A stretch of 19,089 nt of DNA. It comes from JAICNR01 sp035687725 (GTDB taxonomy: Bacteria > Gemmatimonadota > Gemmatimonadetes > JACCXV01 > JAHWKZ01). Position 1 is the first letter of the stretch, and every line of letters begins with the position of its first letter. The stretch lies in NCBI GenBank assembly GCA_035687725.1, contig DASRVB010000052.1, positions 1-19,089 of the forward strand. Reading direction: 5' to 3'. The position numbers and the translations under genes were made by a program. Shown one piece after another: positions 5,858-13,411 of the stretch. The notes under the pieces were generated by a model, which saw only the letters and a list, made by a program, of their open reading frames with translations, was not told where the DNA came from and searched no databases.

Positions 5858-7389
5858 CGCTCCCCTCCGGTGGCGTAGCCGTACTCGACGTTCGAGAACA
5901 GGGCGGTGGCCAGGTCGATGCCGCTGGCGCTGAGGCGCTCGGCGAACCGCGGACGGATGCCGGTGGCGCGGAAGCGGCCGAGGACCTTCCCATCTTCGTT
6001 GATGCCCTGCCGCTCGTACATGAAGATCTCCTGCATCGTGATCACGTCCCCCTCCATCCCGACGATCTCCGAGATCGACGAGAGGCGGCGAGAACCATCC
6101 GAGTAGCGAGTGACTTGTATCACTACGTCGATCGCCGAAGCGACCTGCTGGCGCATCGCCTTCTCGGGCAGCGCCAGGTTGGCCATCGAGATCATCGTCT
6201 CGAGCCGCGCGAGCGCGTCGCGTGGCGAGTTCGCATGGAGCGTGGTCAGGGATCCGTCGTGGCCCGTGTTCATGGCCTGCAGCATGTCGACCGCCTCCGG
6301 CCCGCGCACCTCGCCGACGATGATCCTGTCCGGACGCATGCGCAGCGCGTTGATGACGAGCTGGCGCGCGTTCACCTCGCCGACGCCCTCGACGTTCGGC
6401 GGCCTGGTCTCGAGGCGCACCACGTGCGGCTGGCGCAGCTGGAGCTCGGCCGAGTCCTCGATCGTTACGATCCGCTCGTGGGTCGGGATCGAGCCGGAAA
6501 GGACGTTGAGCAGCGTCGTCTTACCGGAGCCGGTGCCGCCGGAGATCAGGACGTTGAGCCGCGCCTTCACGATGCCCTGCAACAGGTCGAACATGTTCGA
6601 GGTGATCGTCTCTACGCGCAGCAGGTCCTGCGCGGAGAGCGCGTCCTTCTTGAACTTCCGGATCGAGACGTGCGGCCCGTCGATCGCCAGCGGCGGGATG
6701 ACCGCATTGACGCGCGAGCCGTCCGCGAGACGAGCGTCGACCATCGGCGAGCTGTCATCGATCCGGCGGCCGACCGCCGACACGATCCTATCGATGACCT
6801 GGAGCAGATGCCGATTGTCCTTGAAGCGGACGTCCGTGCGCTCGATTTTGCCGTCGCGCTCGATGTACACCTGGGTGTGGGTGTTGACGAGGATGTCGGA
6901 CACGGTCGGGTCCTGGAGCAGGGGCTCGAGCGGCCCCAGCCCGAAGATCTCGTGCAGCACTTCCTCCACGAGTCGTTCGCGCTCGTCGAAATTGAGCGGT
7001 GCGGCATCGCGCGCGAGCAGGTCCTGCACCGCGCGCCGGATCTCGGCGACGACCTGCTCCCGATCGTGCGAATCGAGATTGGAAAGGTTCAGCCGCTCGA
7101 TCAGTTGCTTGTGGATCCGGGCCTTGATCTCGTGCGCCAGCATGGACGGGTTCCCGTCCTCGTCGTGGGAATTGGCGCGCGGCGGGGCGGCGGTTGCCGG
7201 CCCGCCGTTGGCGGGGGCCTCCCAGGGCATCTTTTCGGCCGTAGCGGTCTCGGCCGTCGCCGCCGGAGCCGGCGGCGTCCAGGGAGCCCTGCTCGCAGGC
7301 GAATCGGCAGGGGGGGTCGGGGCCGGCTTCTCCACGTCCCCCTGCGGCCCGAACAGCGGTACCGTGTACGGATCGCGTCCGTCGATCAT
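5854..7389 (-). CDS. cpaF: Tad pilus secretion ATPase CpaF/TadA
   Basis: A 511-residue GspE/VirB11-class ATPase that powers Flp pilus assembly at the cytoplasmic face of the TadB/TadC platform. Residues about 20-76 are a Pro/Ala-rich linker, and residues 82-160 include the N-terminal helical domain with IFGLGPLEPLLQDPTVSDILVN (148-169). Catalytic motifs are all present: Walker A GGTGSGKTT (284-292), Asp box TIEDSAELQL (309-318), Walker B RIIVGEVRG (355-363) and His box GHDGSLTTLHANSP (377-390). The final 30 or so residues extend past the usual core. The ATG at 7389 overlaps the cpaE stop by 4 bases, and the stop overlaps tadB the same way, so cpaE-cpaF-tadB are coupled. Confidence 0.97.
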   Translation of the reverse strand: MIDGRDPYTVPLFGPQGDVEKPAPTPPADSPASRAPWTPPAPAATAETATAEKMPWEAPANGGPATAAPPRANSHDEDGNPSMLAHEIKARIHKQLIERLNLSNLDSHDREQVVAEIRRAVQDLLARDAAPLNFDERERLVEEVLHEIFGLGPLEPLLQDPTVSDILVNTHTQVYIERDGKIERTDVRFKDNRHLLQVIDRIVSAVGRRIDDSSPMVDARLADGSRVNAVIPPLAIDGPHVSIRKFKKDALSAQDLLRVETITSNMFDLLQGIVKARLNVLISGGTGSGKTTLLNVLSGSIPTHERIVTIEDSAELQLRQPHVVRLETRPPNVEGVGEVNARQLVINALRMRPDRIIVGEVRGPEAVDMLQAMNTGHDGSLTTLHANSPRDALARLETMISMANLALPEKAMRQQVASAIDVVIQVTRYSDGSRRLSSISEIVGMEGDVITMQEIFMYERQGINEDGKVLGRFRATGIRPRFAERLSASGIDLATALFSNVEYGYATGGER

Positions 7390-8675
7390 ATGCGCTCACC
7401 TCCCAGGACCGGGGGCGGGAGCATGAGCGGGTCGTCCGCCCTCTCCTCCTCGGCCCCGAGCATTCCTCGCATGCGCTCCACCGTCCGCGCCAGCCAGCCG
7501 CGCTTCTTGGGAACCGATCCCGGCAGTCCGGTGATGCGGGCTCCCAGCGCCTCCAGCTCGCGCGCGTAATCGCAGCGCTCCATCAGAATCACGGGGTGTC
7601 CCGTGTTGATCGAATCGATGACCGCCTCGTAGTCATTCGGGAGCGTCCAGTAGACCTCCATGCCGAGCGCCTGCTCGACGTCCTCGAGCGCGATGTCGTT
7701 GTCGGGCTGGAGCCGGTTGACGATCAGGCGCAGCTGCTTGCCGCCCATGCGCTCCATGATGTGCTGCGTCCGCTGGATGTTCCGGAGCGACGGCAGGTCG
7801 ACGTTGGTCACGAGGTACACCTCGTCGGCCTGGTCGAACGTGGCAAGCGTCCGCGGGGTGAACGAGTTCGACGTGTCGACGACGACATGCTCATAGTGCT
7901 GCTTGAGGAACTGAAGGATCTGGCGGATCTGGTCGCCGGTGACGGACTCGGCCTTCTCGGGCTGGTACGGCGCCGACAGCACGTGGACACCCGTGTCGTG
8001 GCATTCGATGAAGGACGCCAGGAGACCGGCGTCCATGCGGTGGAAGTTCCGCGCGAGGTCCACGAAGTTGAACCGAGGCTCGATGCCCATGAAGAGCGCG
8101 ATCTCGCCGAGCTCCAGATCGAGGTCGACGACCACGGTCTTCTGGCCGGTCAGCCGATGGATCTGGATCGCGAGGTTGGTGGCCACCGTGGTCGAGCCCG
8201 AGCCGCCCTTGGCGCTGAAGAACGCGTAGAGCTTTCCGGGCTGGCGCTTCGCGGTGCCGGCGGGCGCCCCGGCTAGGCGCCGCGTGGTGCGGTTGATCGC
8301 CGCGGTCAGGGCCTCGGGAGTCACGGGCTTGGGCAAGTACTCGCCTATGCCGGCCTGCATGGCCTGCATGAGGAACTCGGGCGAGTTGCCCGAGCCGGCG
8401 CCGATCAGGCGCCGGTTCGGATTCTGCTCGGCGAGGTACTGGGCGAGCTTGCAACCCAGCACCGGATCGCCCTCGAGGTCGATGAACACGATCTCGGGAT
8501 CGACGTAGCGGAGCTCCTCCAGGTGCCCGTGGCTGAGCTCGATGAACGGGACGACGATCTCGAACGCGACCTCGACGCGCGCCCCGTCACCGTTCCCGTT
8601 CCCACTCTCCCTGAGCGCCGTACGGAACTGCGAGTCCGTCGAGATGACGGCGCCTACAATGGCCTGACGTTGCAT
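7386..8675 (-). CDS. cpaE: Tad pilus localisation protein CpaE/TadZ (receiver-like plus ParA/MinD ATPase)
   Basis: A 429-residue protein. Residues 1-130 form a receiver-like domain with a candidate phospho-acceptor Asp66 (IVFIDLEGD) and Lys116 (LPKPVTPE), although the usual N-terminal acidic pair is not obvious. Residues about 145-410 are a MinD/ParA ATPase with the deviant Walker A KGGSGST (156-162) and VVVDLDLELGE (181-191). CpaE/TadZ proteins place the Tad machine, often at a cell pole. I take the ATG at 8675: the domain begins there and GAGGGGG lies 7 bases upstream. The longer open frame to 9185 runs inside the TadG-like gene. The stop overlaps cpaF by 4 bases. Confidence 0.95.
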   Translation of the reverse strand: MQRQAIVGAVISTDSQFRTALRESGNGNGDGARVEVAFEIVVPFIELSHGHLEELRYVDPEIVFIDLEGDPVLGCKLAQYLAEQNPNRRLIGAGSGNSPEFLMQAMQAGIGEYLPKPVTPEALTAAINRTTRRLAGAPAGTAKRQPGKLYAFFSAKGGSGSTTVATNLAIQIHRLTGQKTVVVDLDLELGEIALFMGIEPRFNFVDLARNFHRMDAGLLASFIECHDTGVHVLSAPYQPEKAESVTGDQIRQILQFLKQHYEHVVVDTSNSFTPRTLATFDQADEVYLVTNVDLPSLRNIQRTQHIMERMGGKQLRLIVNRLQPDNDIALEDVEQALGMEVYWTLPNDYEAVIDSINTGHPVILMERCDYARELEALGARITGLPGSVPKKRGWLARTVERMRGMLGAEEERADDPLMLPPPVLGGERI

Positions 8676-8680
8676 TTCGA

Positions 8681-8692
8681 CCCCCTCGGGGG
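8681..8692 (-). promoter_or_regulatory. Dyad hiding the cpaE ribosome binding site
   Basis: The minus strand reads CCCCCGAGGGGG immediately before cpaE, a self-complementary C5/G5 element in which the G arm is the ribosome binding site. It lies in the 32-base gap after the TadG-like stop (8708). Such a hairpin could lower cpaE translation initiation relative to neighbours; this is inference from sequence. Confidence 0.4.
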
Positions 8693-8707
8693 CTGAGAGT
8701 CCTCGCG

Positions 8708-9874
8708 TTACTCCACCAAGTGCACGAAAAGGGGTGACGCTCCCTGCTCGGCGCCACCGCCGGCCCCGGTTGATCCGACCCCGATGCCCGAGGCGTACAG
8801 GAAGCGGCCGATCACGTCCTTGCCCTGCATGCCCTCGATGAAGAAATCGGTGAAGTTGTTGAACACGATCGGCTTCTTGCCGGGCTTGAGCTCCTGGGTC
8901 GGGTCGAAGAGTGGGATCTTGACGACACGCGGGCTCGCCTTCCACGGACGGTAGGCGCTGCCCACGACGCTGTCGGCGTCGACGTCCCACTCGGCGTTCT
9001 TGTCCTTGGCGATCAACTCCTCGATCCCCTGTCGGGTCGGCCCCTGCATGCCGCCGTTCTCGAAATTGTAAGCCTGACCGAGCTGGACGATGGAGGTATT
9101 GCAATTGGCGATGTTCCAGCGATAGCGGTCTGCACCTACATGTGGCTGACCGTCGATCTGCGGTATGTCCCACGGGAAGTACCACGAGGACACCAGGGTT
9201 CCATCGGCGTCGCCCTCCTTGACGAGCAGCGGTCGGCCGAAGTCGTCGTCGTACGTGGTCCCGTTCGGATCGATCCCGTTCTTGGACGGCTGATTGTCCC
9301 GCCAGTCGCTGCCGTAGCCGGTCTCGGGAGGGTCGTAGTCCTCGCCCGCGTCGTACGCGCCGTCCTCATCCTCGTCGTCCCAGGCGTCGGGCAGGGTGAA
9401 CGGCTTGAGGCAGATCGCGGCCCCTGCGGGTGCGGCCTCCGCCGTGGCTCGCGCTGCTACGTCCACCTCATCGACGCCGAAGACCCGCGCGAACCACGTC
9501 GCCACAGCGCTGCCGCGGTCCGCGGTCCGCCGCACGGCGACGGTCACTCGGTGGGTCGTCATGTCCACTTCCACATCTTCAGGAAGGATCACGACCCCTT
9601 CGTCCCGCACGGTGTTGTAGCCGCCATACTCGATCGCGTGGTCCACCGCGACGTCCGCCGTCCAGGAGCAATCGGAGCACTCGAGGAAGGCGCCGGCGCC
9701 GGCCAGCGCGGCCGCGTCGGCCACGCGCTGGGCCTCGCCGCGCGCGGAGAACAGCATGCCGATATCGACCGCCAGCGCGACCATCGATAGGAGCGCGGTC
9801 ATCGCCAGCGCGACGACCACCATCACCGATCCGCGGTCGTCGCGAAACGCGTGGGGGAGGGAGCGGCGCTTCAC
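8708..9874 (-). CDS. TadG-like pilus assembly protein with an EF-hand loop
   Basis: A 388-residue protein. Residues 12-60 match the N-terminal Tad/TadG-like module: RGSVMVVVALAMTALLSMVA, then LAVDIGMLFSARGEAQRVAD, then AAALAGAGA. This is one transmembrane helix followed by the conserved amphipathic stretch, leaving the remainder outside the inner membrane. The extracytoplasmic part has a perfect EF-hand pattern, DEDEDGAYDAGE (167-178), and four cysteines (66, 69, 155, 258) that could form disulfides. I see no von Willebrand A MIDAS motif, which longer TadG proteins have. The GTG at 9874 overlaps the cpaC stop by 4 bases (GTGA). Role inferred from family: a minor component anchoring or gating the pilus in the envelope. 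Confidence 0.85.
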   Translation of the reverse strand: MKRRSLPHAFRDDRGSVMVVVALAMTALLSMVALAVDIGMLFSARGEAQRVADAAALAGAGAFLECSDCSWTADVAVDHAIEYGGYNTVRDEGVVILPEDVEVDMTTHRVTVAVRRTADRGSAVATWFARVFGVDEVDVAARATAEAAPAGAAICLKPFTLPDAWDDEDEDGAYDAGEDYDPPETGYGSDWRDNQPSKNGIDPNGTTYDDDFGRPLLVKEGDADGTLVSSWYFPWDIPQIDGQPHVGADRYRWNIANCNTSIVQLGQAYNFENGGMQGPTRQGIEELIAKDKNAEWDVDADSVVGSAYRPWKASPRVVKIPLFDPTQELKPGKKPIVFNNFTDFFIEGMQGKDVIGRFLYASGIGVGSTGAGGGAEQGASPLFVHLVE

Positions 9875-11259
9875 CTACCCCCCGCCGGAGCCATCGGCTC
9901 GCGGATCGACTTGTCCCACTTCCATGTCTCCGGCTCGCCCGTGGGCAGCGGAGGCGGCGTGTTGGACGGCTGCACGATGTGGGGCGTCACCAAGACCATG
10001 AGCTCGGTTCGGTTCTGCTGGGCCTGCTTCGAGCGGAAGAACGTGCCCAGGATCGGGATGTCCCCGAGGATCGGGAACTTGTTCACGTTCTCGGTCATCG
10101 TGTTGTCGATCAGTCCGGCGATCGCGAAGGTCTGGCCGTCCTGCAGCTCGACCTCGGTGGATGCCCGCCGCGATCTGAGGGTCGGAATCTGGAACCCCTG
10201 GATCTGAAGCCCGTTTGCGAAGTCGAGCGACGAGACCTCGGGCTCGACCTGCATGCGGATGTTGCCGCTGTTGGTGATGTTCGGCGTGAAGTTCAGCCGC
10301 ACCCCGAACTCCTTGAAGACGACGGTGATCGTCGTCCCGCCCGCGCTGACCTGCGGGACCGGGTACGGGAACTCGCCGCCTGCCAGGAACGAGGCCTCCT
10401 TGCCGTCCATGGCCAGCAGGTTGGGCTCCGCCAGGCTCTTGAACATGCCCTTCCCCTGAAGGGCGCGGATGAACGCGCCGATCTCCGAGCCACGGTCGAA
10501 CAGATAAAGGTTCGTGACGTCGGAGAACGTCTGCTCCGGGCCGGGCGGGTCGTTGATGAAGTTGGCGCCCGGCGCGGTGAAGGTGCCGGTCGACAGCGCG
10601 CCCTCGTCGGCGCCTCGCAGGTTCAGCGGGTCGACCCGCAGGATGTTGAATCCGAGCTCGCTGAGGGCGTTACGGCTGACCTCGGCGAAGCGAACCTGGA
10701 GCAGGACCTGCCGCGGCGACGGCACCGAGATGCTGTTGACGACGGTGGCGCCCGTGGCTTCGGCGATCGCCACGGCTCGGCGTTCGACGCTCGCGTCGCT
10801 CACCGATCCGGACAGGATGAACGTGTTGCCGCTGGCCTGGACCACGAGGTTCTCGTTCGGGAACAGGAGGCCGAACTGGCGCTGGAGCGCCTGGGCGTCG
10901 GCGGTCACTTCCACGCTGTGGAGCTCCCGCCGGCCGCTGGCATCCCACAGGACGAGGCTCGTCGAACCCATCTTCTTGCCGTTGACGAGGACCTCGTTCG
11001 GGGAAACGACCACCGCCTCGGCGACCGAGGGATCGGAGATCGAGACCTGCCTCAGGTTGACCGAATGCGTCACCAGAGCGGCCTTACCCATGGCGACCGA
11101 GACCGTGTGGTCGGCCCGTGAAACGGCGGGCGCGGCGTCCTGCCCCACCGCCGACGGCGGCCGCGTCAGGCCAAGCGCAGCCCCGAACGCGAGCGGGAAC
11201 AGGAGCGCCGACGACCGCCTTAAGAGTGCGCGGGGGCGCTTGAATTTGGCGTGGCTCAT
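9871..11259 (-). CDS. cpaC: Tad pilus outer-membrane secretin CpaC/RcpA
   Basis: A 462-residue secretin that forms the outer-membrane channel for the Flp pilus. An N-terminal signal peptide (about 1-40, after a basic KFKRPRALLRR stretch) is followed by the pilus-formation N domain (about 50-118), a BON-like domain (about 120-180, FILSGSVSDASVERRAVAIA) and the secretin domain (about 245-432). The signature FPILGDIPILGTFFRS (395-410) and RTELMVLVTPHIV (417-429) are present. A short Pro-rich tail ends the protein. The ATG at 11259 has GGAGG 5-6 bases upstream and lies 13 bases after the cpaB stop. The frame stays open upstream into cpaB, but that extension is not protein-like. Confidence 0.97.
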   Translation of the reverse strand: MSHAKFKRPRALLRRSSALLFPLAFGAALGLTRPPSAVGQDAAPAVSRADHTVSVAMGKAALVTHSVNLRQVSISDPSVAEAVVVSPNEVLVNGKKMGSTSLVLWDASGRRELHSVEVTADAQALQRQFGLLFPNENLVVQASGNTFILSGSVSDASVERRAVAIAEATGATVVNSISVPSPRQVLLQVRFAEVSRNALSELGFNILRVDPLNLRGADEGALSTGTFTAPGANFINDPPGPEQTFSDVTNLYLFDRGSEIGAFIRALQGKGMFKSLAEPNLLAMDGKEASFLAGGEFPYPVPQVSAGGTTITVVFKEFGVRLNFTPNITNSGNIRMQVEPEVSSLDFANGLQIQGFQIPTLRSRRASTEVELQDGQTFAIAGLIDNTMTENVNKFPILGDIPILGTFFRSKQAQQNRTELMVLVTPHIVQPSNTPPPLPTGEPETWKWDKSIREPMAPAGGR

Positions 11260-11272
11260 ATCGCCTCCGCGG

Positions 11273-12100
11273 CTAGAAGGTCGTGACGGTGCGCTCGGCA
11301 CCGTTGTAGGTGATGACCGAGGTACCCGATGGGCGTCGCGGACCACGCGCGGTCGGGCGGGCCGCCGGCTGGGCCGGAGCCTCCGTGCGCACGAGCGTCG
11401 CGGCCTGGACCCCATCGGTGTCGACTTCGGCCATGTCGAGCGTGTTGCGAAGCGCGAGCTGGATCTGACCCTCGGTGGCGGCCAGCGTGAGCTTCTCCGC
11501 CTCCTCCGGCGTCACGAGCAGCGTGATGACCGTGGCCGTCTGCGGCTCCCCATTCGCATTCTTCTGGATCGTCTGACCCGACGCCAGCGTCTGGACGTTC
11601 TGGAGGATCACTCGGGTGGCGGCTTCTTCCCGCCCGGAGTTGTCCGAGAGCGTCACGAGAACGTCGACGCGCGTGCCGGGCGTCACGAATCCCGCCACGC
11701 CGATCACCTCGTCGACCTTGACACTCACCGCCCGCATCCCCTCGGGGATCACGATCGGGAGTCCGCCACCGGCCTCCTTGTCGGCCAGCTTGGCCGTCAT
11801 GAGCGGCTCATTGGCGCTGACAGGTGTAATCAGTCCGCGCCCGATCACCTGTTCCTCGCTGGCGGCATAGCCGGGCGGGACGGTAAGAGACGGCCAGGCG
11901 ATCGTTTTGACGTCGCCAGACGCCAGCACGGTACCGAGAGCGAGGTCGCGCGCTGCCACAACGATCTGCGTCGAGGCGCTGGCCGACGCCGAACGCGGCG
12001 ACAGCGGTTTGTTCATGTAGCCGAGGGCCAAGTAGCCCGCCGCTCCGCCGGACACCAGCGCCAGCACGAGCGCCATCCATTTCCTACGCTTGCGTCTCAT
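11273..12100 (-). CDS. cpaB: Tad pilus assembly protein CpaB/RcpC
   Basis: A 275-residue protein with an N-terminal transmembrane anchor (about 8-28) after a basic RRKRRK start. A SAF domain follows (about 45-106: VVAARDLALGTVLASGDVK, then VIGRGLITPVSANEPL). The RcpC/CpaB core IPEGMRAVSVKVDEV (119-133), GVAGFVTPGTRVDVLVT (134-150) comes next. The SAF domain may bind cell-wall glycan, and the protein works with the secretin in the periplasm. The C-terminal tail (about 240-275) is Pro/Ala/Arg-rich. The ATG at 12100 has GGAGGAA a few bases upstream; 38 bases separate it from the tadE stop. Confidence 0.95.
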   Translation of the reverse strand: MRRKRRKWMALVLALVSGGAAGYLALGYMNKPLSPRSASASASTQIVVAARDLALGTVLASGDVKTIAWPSLTVPPGYAASEEQVIGRGLITPVSANEPLMTAKLADKEAGGGLPIVIPEGMRAVSVKVDEVIGVAGFVTPGTRVDVLVTLSDNSGREEAATRVILQNVQTLASGQTIQKNANGEPQTATVITLLVTPEEAEKLTLAATEGQIQLALRNTLDMAEVDTDGVQAATLVRTEAPAQPAARPTARGPRRPSGTSVITYNGAERTVTTF

Positions 12101-12138
12101 CGCATTCCTCCGGTGCGAGTGTCCCAGCGAACGATCCG

Positions 12139-12561
12139 TTACTCATTGCGCATCACGATCTGCGAAGTCAGCGTGATCGCACCCGGTGCGTCTCCTTCTC
12201 CATCGCCGAGGAAAGCCATGATGGGTCCCAGGAAGACGAACTGATAGGGATACGCGACCACAACGGTGGCCGGGGTGCCATAAGTGTCCTCCACCCCATC
12301 AACGGAGATCGTGGCCACAGATGGATCCAGAGCGGCATTGGTCAGGGCGGTCTCCACGGCTTCGATCACGTCGCCTTCGTTGCTCGTCCCGATGACCGCC
12401 AGGCGCGCGCCCTCGCGAGCCGCGTTGGTGAGCACCTGGTCGACATTCCATGCGCGGCCGAACTCGAAGATCCCGATGACCACGCCCATGAGGACGGGCA
12501 CCAGGATCGCGAACTCCACCAGCGACTGGCCGGCATCCTGGGGAACGAGGCGGCGGCTCAC
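12139..12561 (-). CDS. tadE: TadE-like pseudopilin
   Basis: A 140-residue protein starting at a GTG that overlaps the prepilin peptidase stop by 4 bases (GTGA). It has the pseudopilin processing site G11 followed by QSLVEFAIL with Glu at +5, a hydrophobic helix (about 14-35) and the highly typical TadE run NAAREGARLAVI (46-57). TadE and TadF are minor pseudopilins processed by the same TadV peptidase as Flp, needed for pilus assembly. Only one TadE/TadF-type gene is present. The frame remains open far upstream (to about 13167) inside the peptidase gene, but the family N-terminus and the coupling support the GTG at 12561. Confidence 0.92.
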   Translation of the reverse strand: MSRRLVPQDAGQSLVEFAILVPVLMGVVIGIFEFGRAWNVDQVLTNAAREGARLAVIGTSNEGDVIEAVETALTNAALDPSVATISVDGVEDTYGTPATVVVAYPYQFVFLGPIMAFLGDGEGDAPGAITLTSQIVMRNE

Positions 12562-13067
12562 GGCACCCACCAGCCGGCAAGCGCGCCGGCGCCGATCGCC
12601 ACCCCGTAGGGGATCGCGATCGCCCCCGGCGCGCCGAGCCGCGGTAGCGGATCCGTCGACATACCGAAAGGCGCAGCGAGGATGGCGCGACAGCGCGTCA
12701 CCGTGGCTCCGAAGGCCCCACGCCTGGCCACGGCGAACGCGCCCATCGCGCCGCCCACGAGGGCGGTGACGAAGAGCATGGTCGGCAGGCCGGCAGGGCC
12801 GAGAAAAGCTCCCACGGCAGCGAGCATCTTGGCGTCCCCTCCGCCCATGCCTCCCAGCATCACGAGCGGCACGGCGGTAACGAACGCGATCAGCGCGCCG
12901 GCGAGCCCGCCTGCGAGCGGTTCGACTCCGGTCGCGCCCCGCAGCGCGAGCGCGATGCCCAGTGCGGTCACTGTCAGCGCGTTCGGGATGCGGCGTGTGC
13001 GGAGATCGGAGGCGCCCGCGAGGAGGATCAGGGCCAGAAGCGCGACGGTTGCTACGACCTGGTTCAT
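12558..13067 (-). CDS. cpaA: Prepilin peptidase, A24 family (TadV/CpaA)
   Basis: A 169-residue integral membrane aspartic peptidase that cleaves the leaders of the Flp pilins and the TadE pseudopilin. The two catalytic aspartates are visible: Asp21 in ASDLRTRRIPN and Asp78 in MGGGDAKML, the latter matching the family GxGDxK motif. The C-terminal IPYGVAIGAGAL is also typical. There are about five hydrophobic segments and no N-terminal methylase domain, as usual in Tad loci. I chose the ATG at 13067; a GTG at 13097, preceded by AGGA at good spacing, would add 10 residues (MYFPSLRTGR) and is a real alternative. The stop overlaps tadE by 4 bases. Confidence 0.93.
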   Translation of the reverse strand: MNQVVATVALLALILLAGASDLRTRRIPNALTVTALGIALALRGATGVEPLAGGLAGALIAFVTAVPLVMLGGMGGGDAKMLAAVGAFLGPAGLPTMLFVTALVGGAMGAFAVARRGAFGATVTRCRAILAAPFGMSTDPLPRLGAPGAIAIPYGVAIGAGALAGWWVP

Positions 13068-13116
13068 GCGGCCTGTTCTCAGCGAGGGGAAGTACACGGT
13101 TGTCCTGCGATAAGGT

Positions 13117-13150
13117 GGCCGGGGCCCGCTCCCCCGATCGGACCCCGGCC
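13117..13150 (-). promoter_or_regulatory. Strong intercistronic hairpin between flp2 and the prepilin peptidase gene
   Basis: On the minus strand GGCCGGGGTCC (13150-13140) pairs with GGGCCCCGGCC (13127-13117): 11 base pairs with one G-U pair and a 12-base loop. No T-tract follows, so it is more likely an RNA-stabilising or partial-termination element protecting the flp1-flp2 message and reducing read-through into the machine genes. That role is inferred from its position. Confidence 0.6.
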
Positions 13151-13153
13151 TTG

Positions 13154-13183
13154 ACTTGCAACTGCACCTACACTTGCACTTGC
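13154..13183. repeat. Three copies of ACTTGC in the flp2-cpaA gap
   Basis: ACTTGCA occurs at 13154-13160 and 13172-13178, with a third overlapping ACTTGC at 13178-13183 (GCAAGT on the coding strand). The stretch is far less GC-rich than its surroundings and follows the flp2 stop directly. It may be an unstructured RNA spacer or a protein-binding site; I cannot tell which. Confidence 0.35.
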
Positions 13184-13196
13184 GAACTGCGGGTTC

Positions 13197-13373
13197 TCAG
13201 CCTCCGACGTTCAACGCGCCGGCGATGTTGTTGAACACCGTGCTGATGTTCCCACCCAGCAGCGTGACGGCGGCGATCACCACAATGGCGATCAGCGCAA
13301 TGAGCAGCGCGTACTCGGCCAGGTCCTGGCCGGACTCGTCGCTCCAAAGGGCCATCCACAGGTTCTGCAGCAT
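13197..13373 (-). CDS. flp: Flp-type major pilin 2
   Basis: A 58-residue prepilin read directly from the sequence (MLQNLWMALWSDESG leader, then QDLAEYALLIALIA). Cleavage is expected after Gly15; the mature 43-residue protein has Glu at +5 and Tyr at +6, the Flp signature, then one hydrophobic helix containing IVVIAAVTLLGG and a C-terminal part with VFNNIAGAL. Flp subunits polymerise into the pilus fibre after TadV processing. The ATG at 13373 has an excellent GGGAGGAG site about 4 bases upstream, directly after a small hairpin. It is the second of two tandem pilin genes, 38 bases after flp1. Confidence 0.93.
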   Translation of the reverse strand: MLQNLWMALWSDESGQDLAEYALLIALIAIVVIAAVTLLGGNISTVFNNIAGALNVGG

Positions 13374-13381
13374 TGCTCCTC

Positions 13382-13397
13382 CCGGCCTTTCGGCCAG
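13382..13397 (-). promoter_or_regulatory. GNRA-tetraloop hairpin just before the flp2 ribosome binding site
   Basis: The minus strand reads CTGGCCGAAAGGCCGG: a 6-base-pair stem (one G-U pair) closed by a GAAA tetraloop. The flp2 ribosome binding site GGGAGGAG overlaps its 3' edge. It could stabilise a processed flp2 transcript or modulate initiation. Confidence 0.5.
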
Positions 13398-13411
13398 TTA
13401 CAGGTTCTCGA

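Noticed and set aside
6110..7569. Two long plus-strand frames (to 7426 and 7569) opposite cpaF
   Set aside because: cpaF carries all catalytic motifs on the minus strand; the plus-strand translations are low-complexity and without recognisable features.
9430..12244. Long plus-strand frames opposite tadG-like, cpaC and cpaB
   Set aside because: Arg/Pro/Ser-rich translations, no ribosome binding sites, wholly antisense to confident Tad genes.
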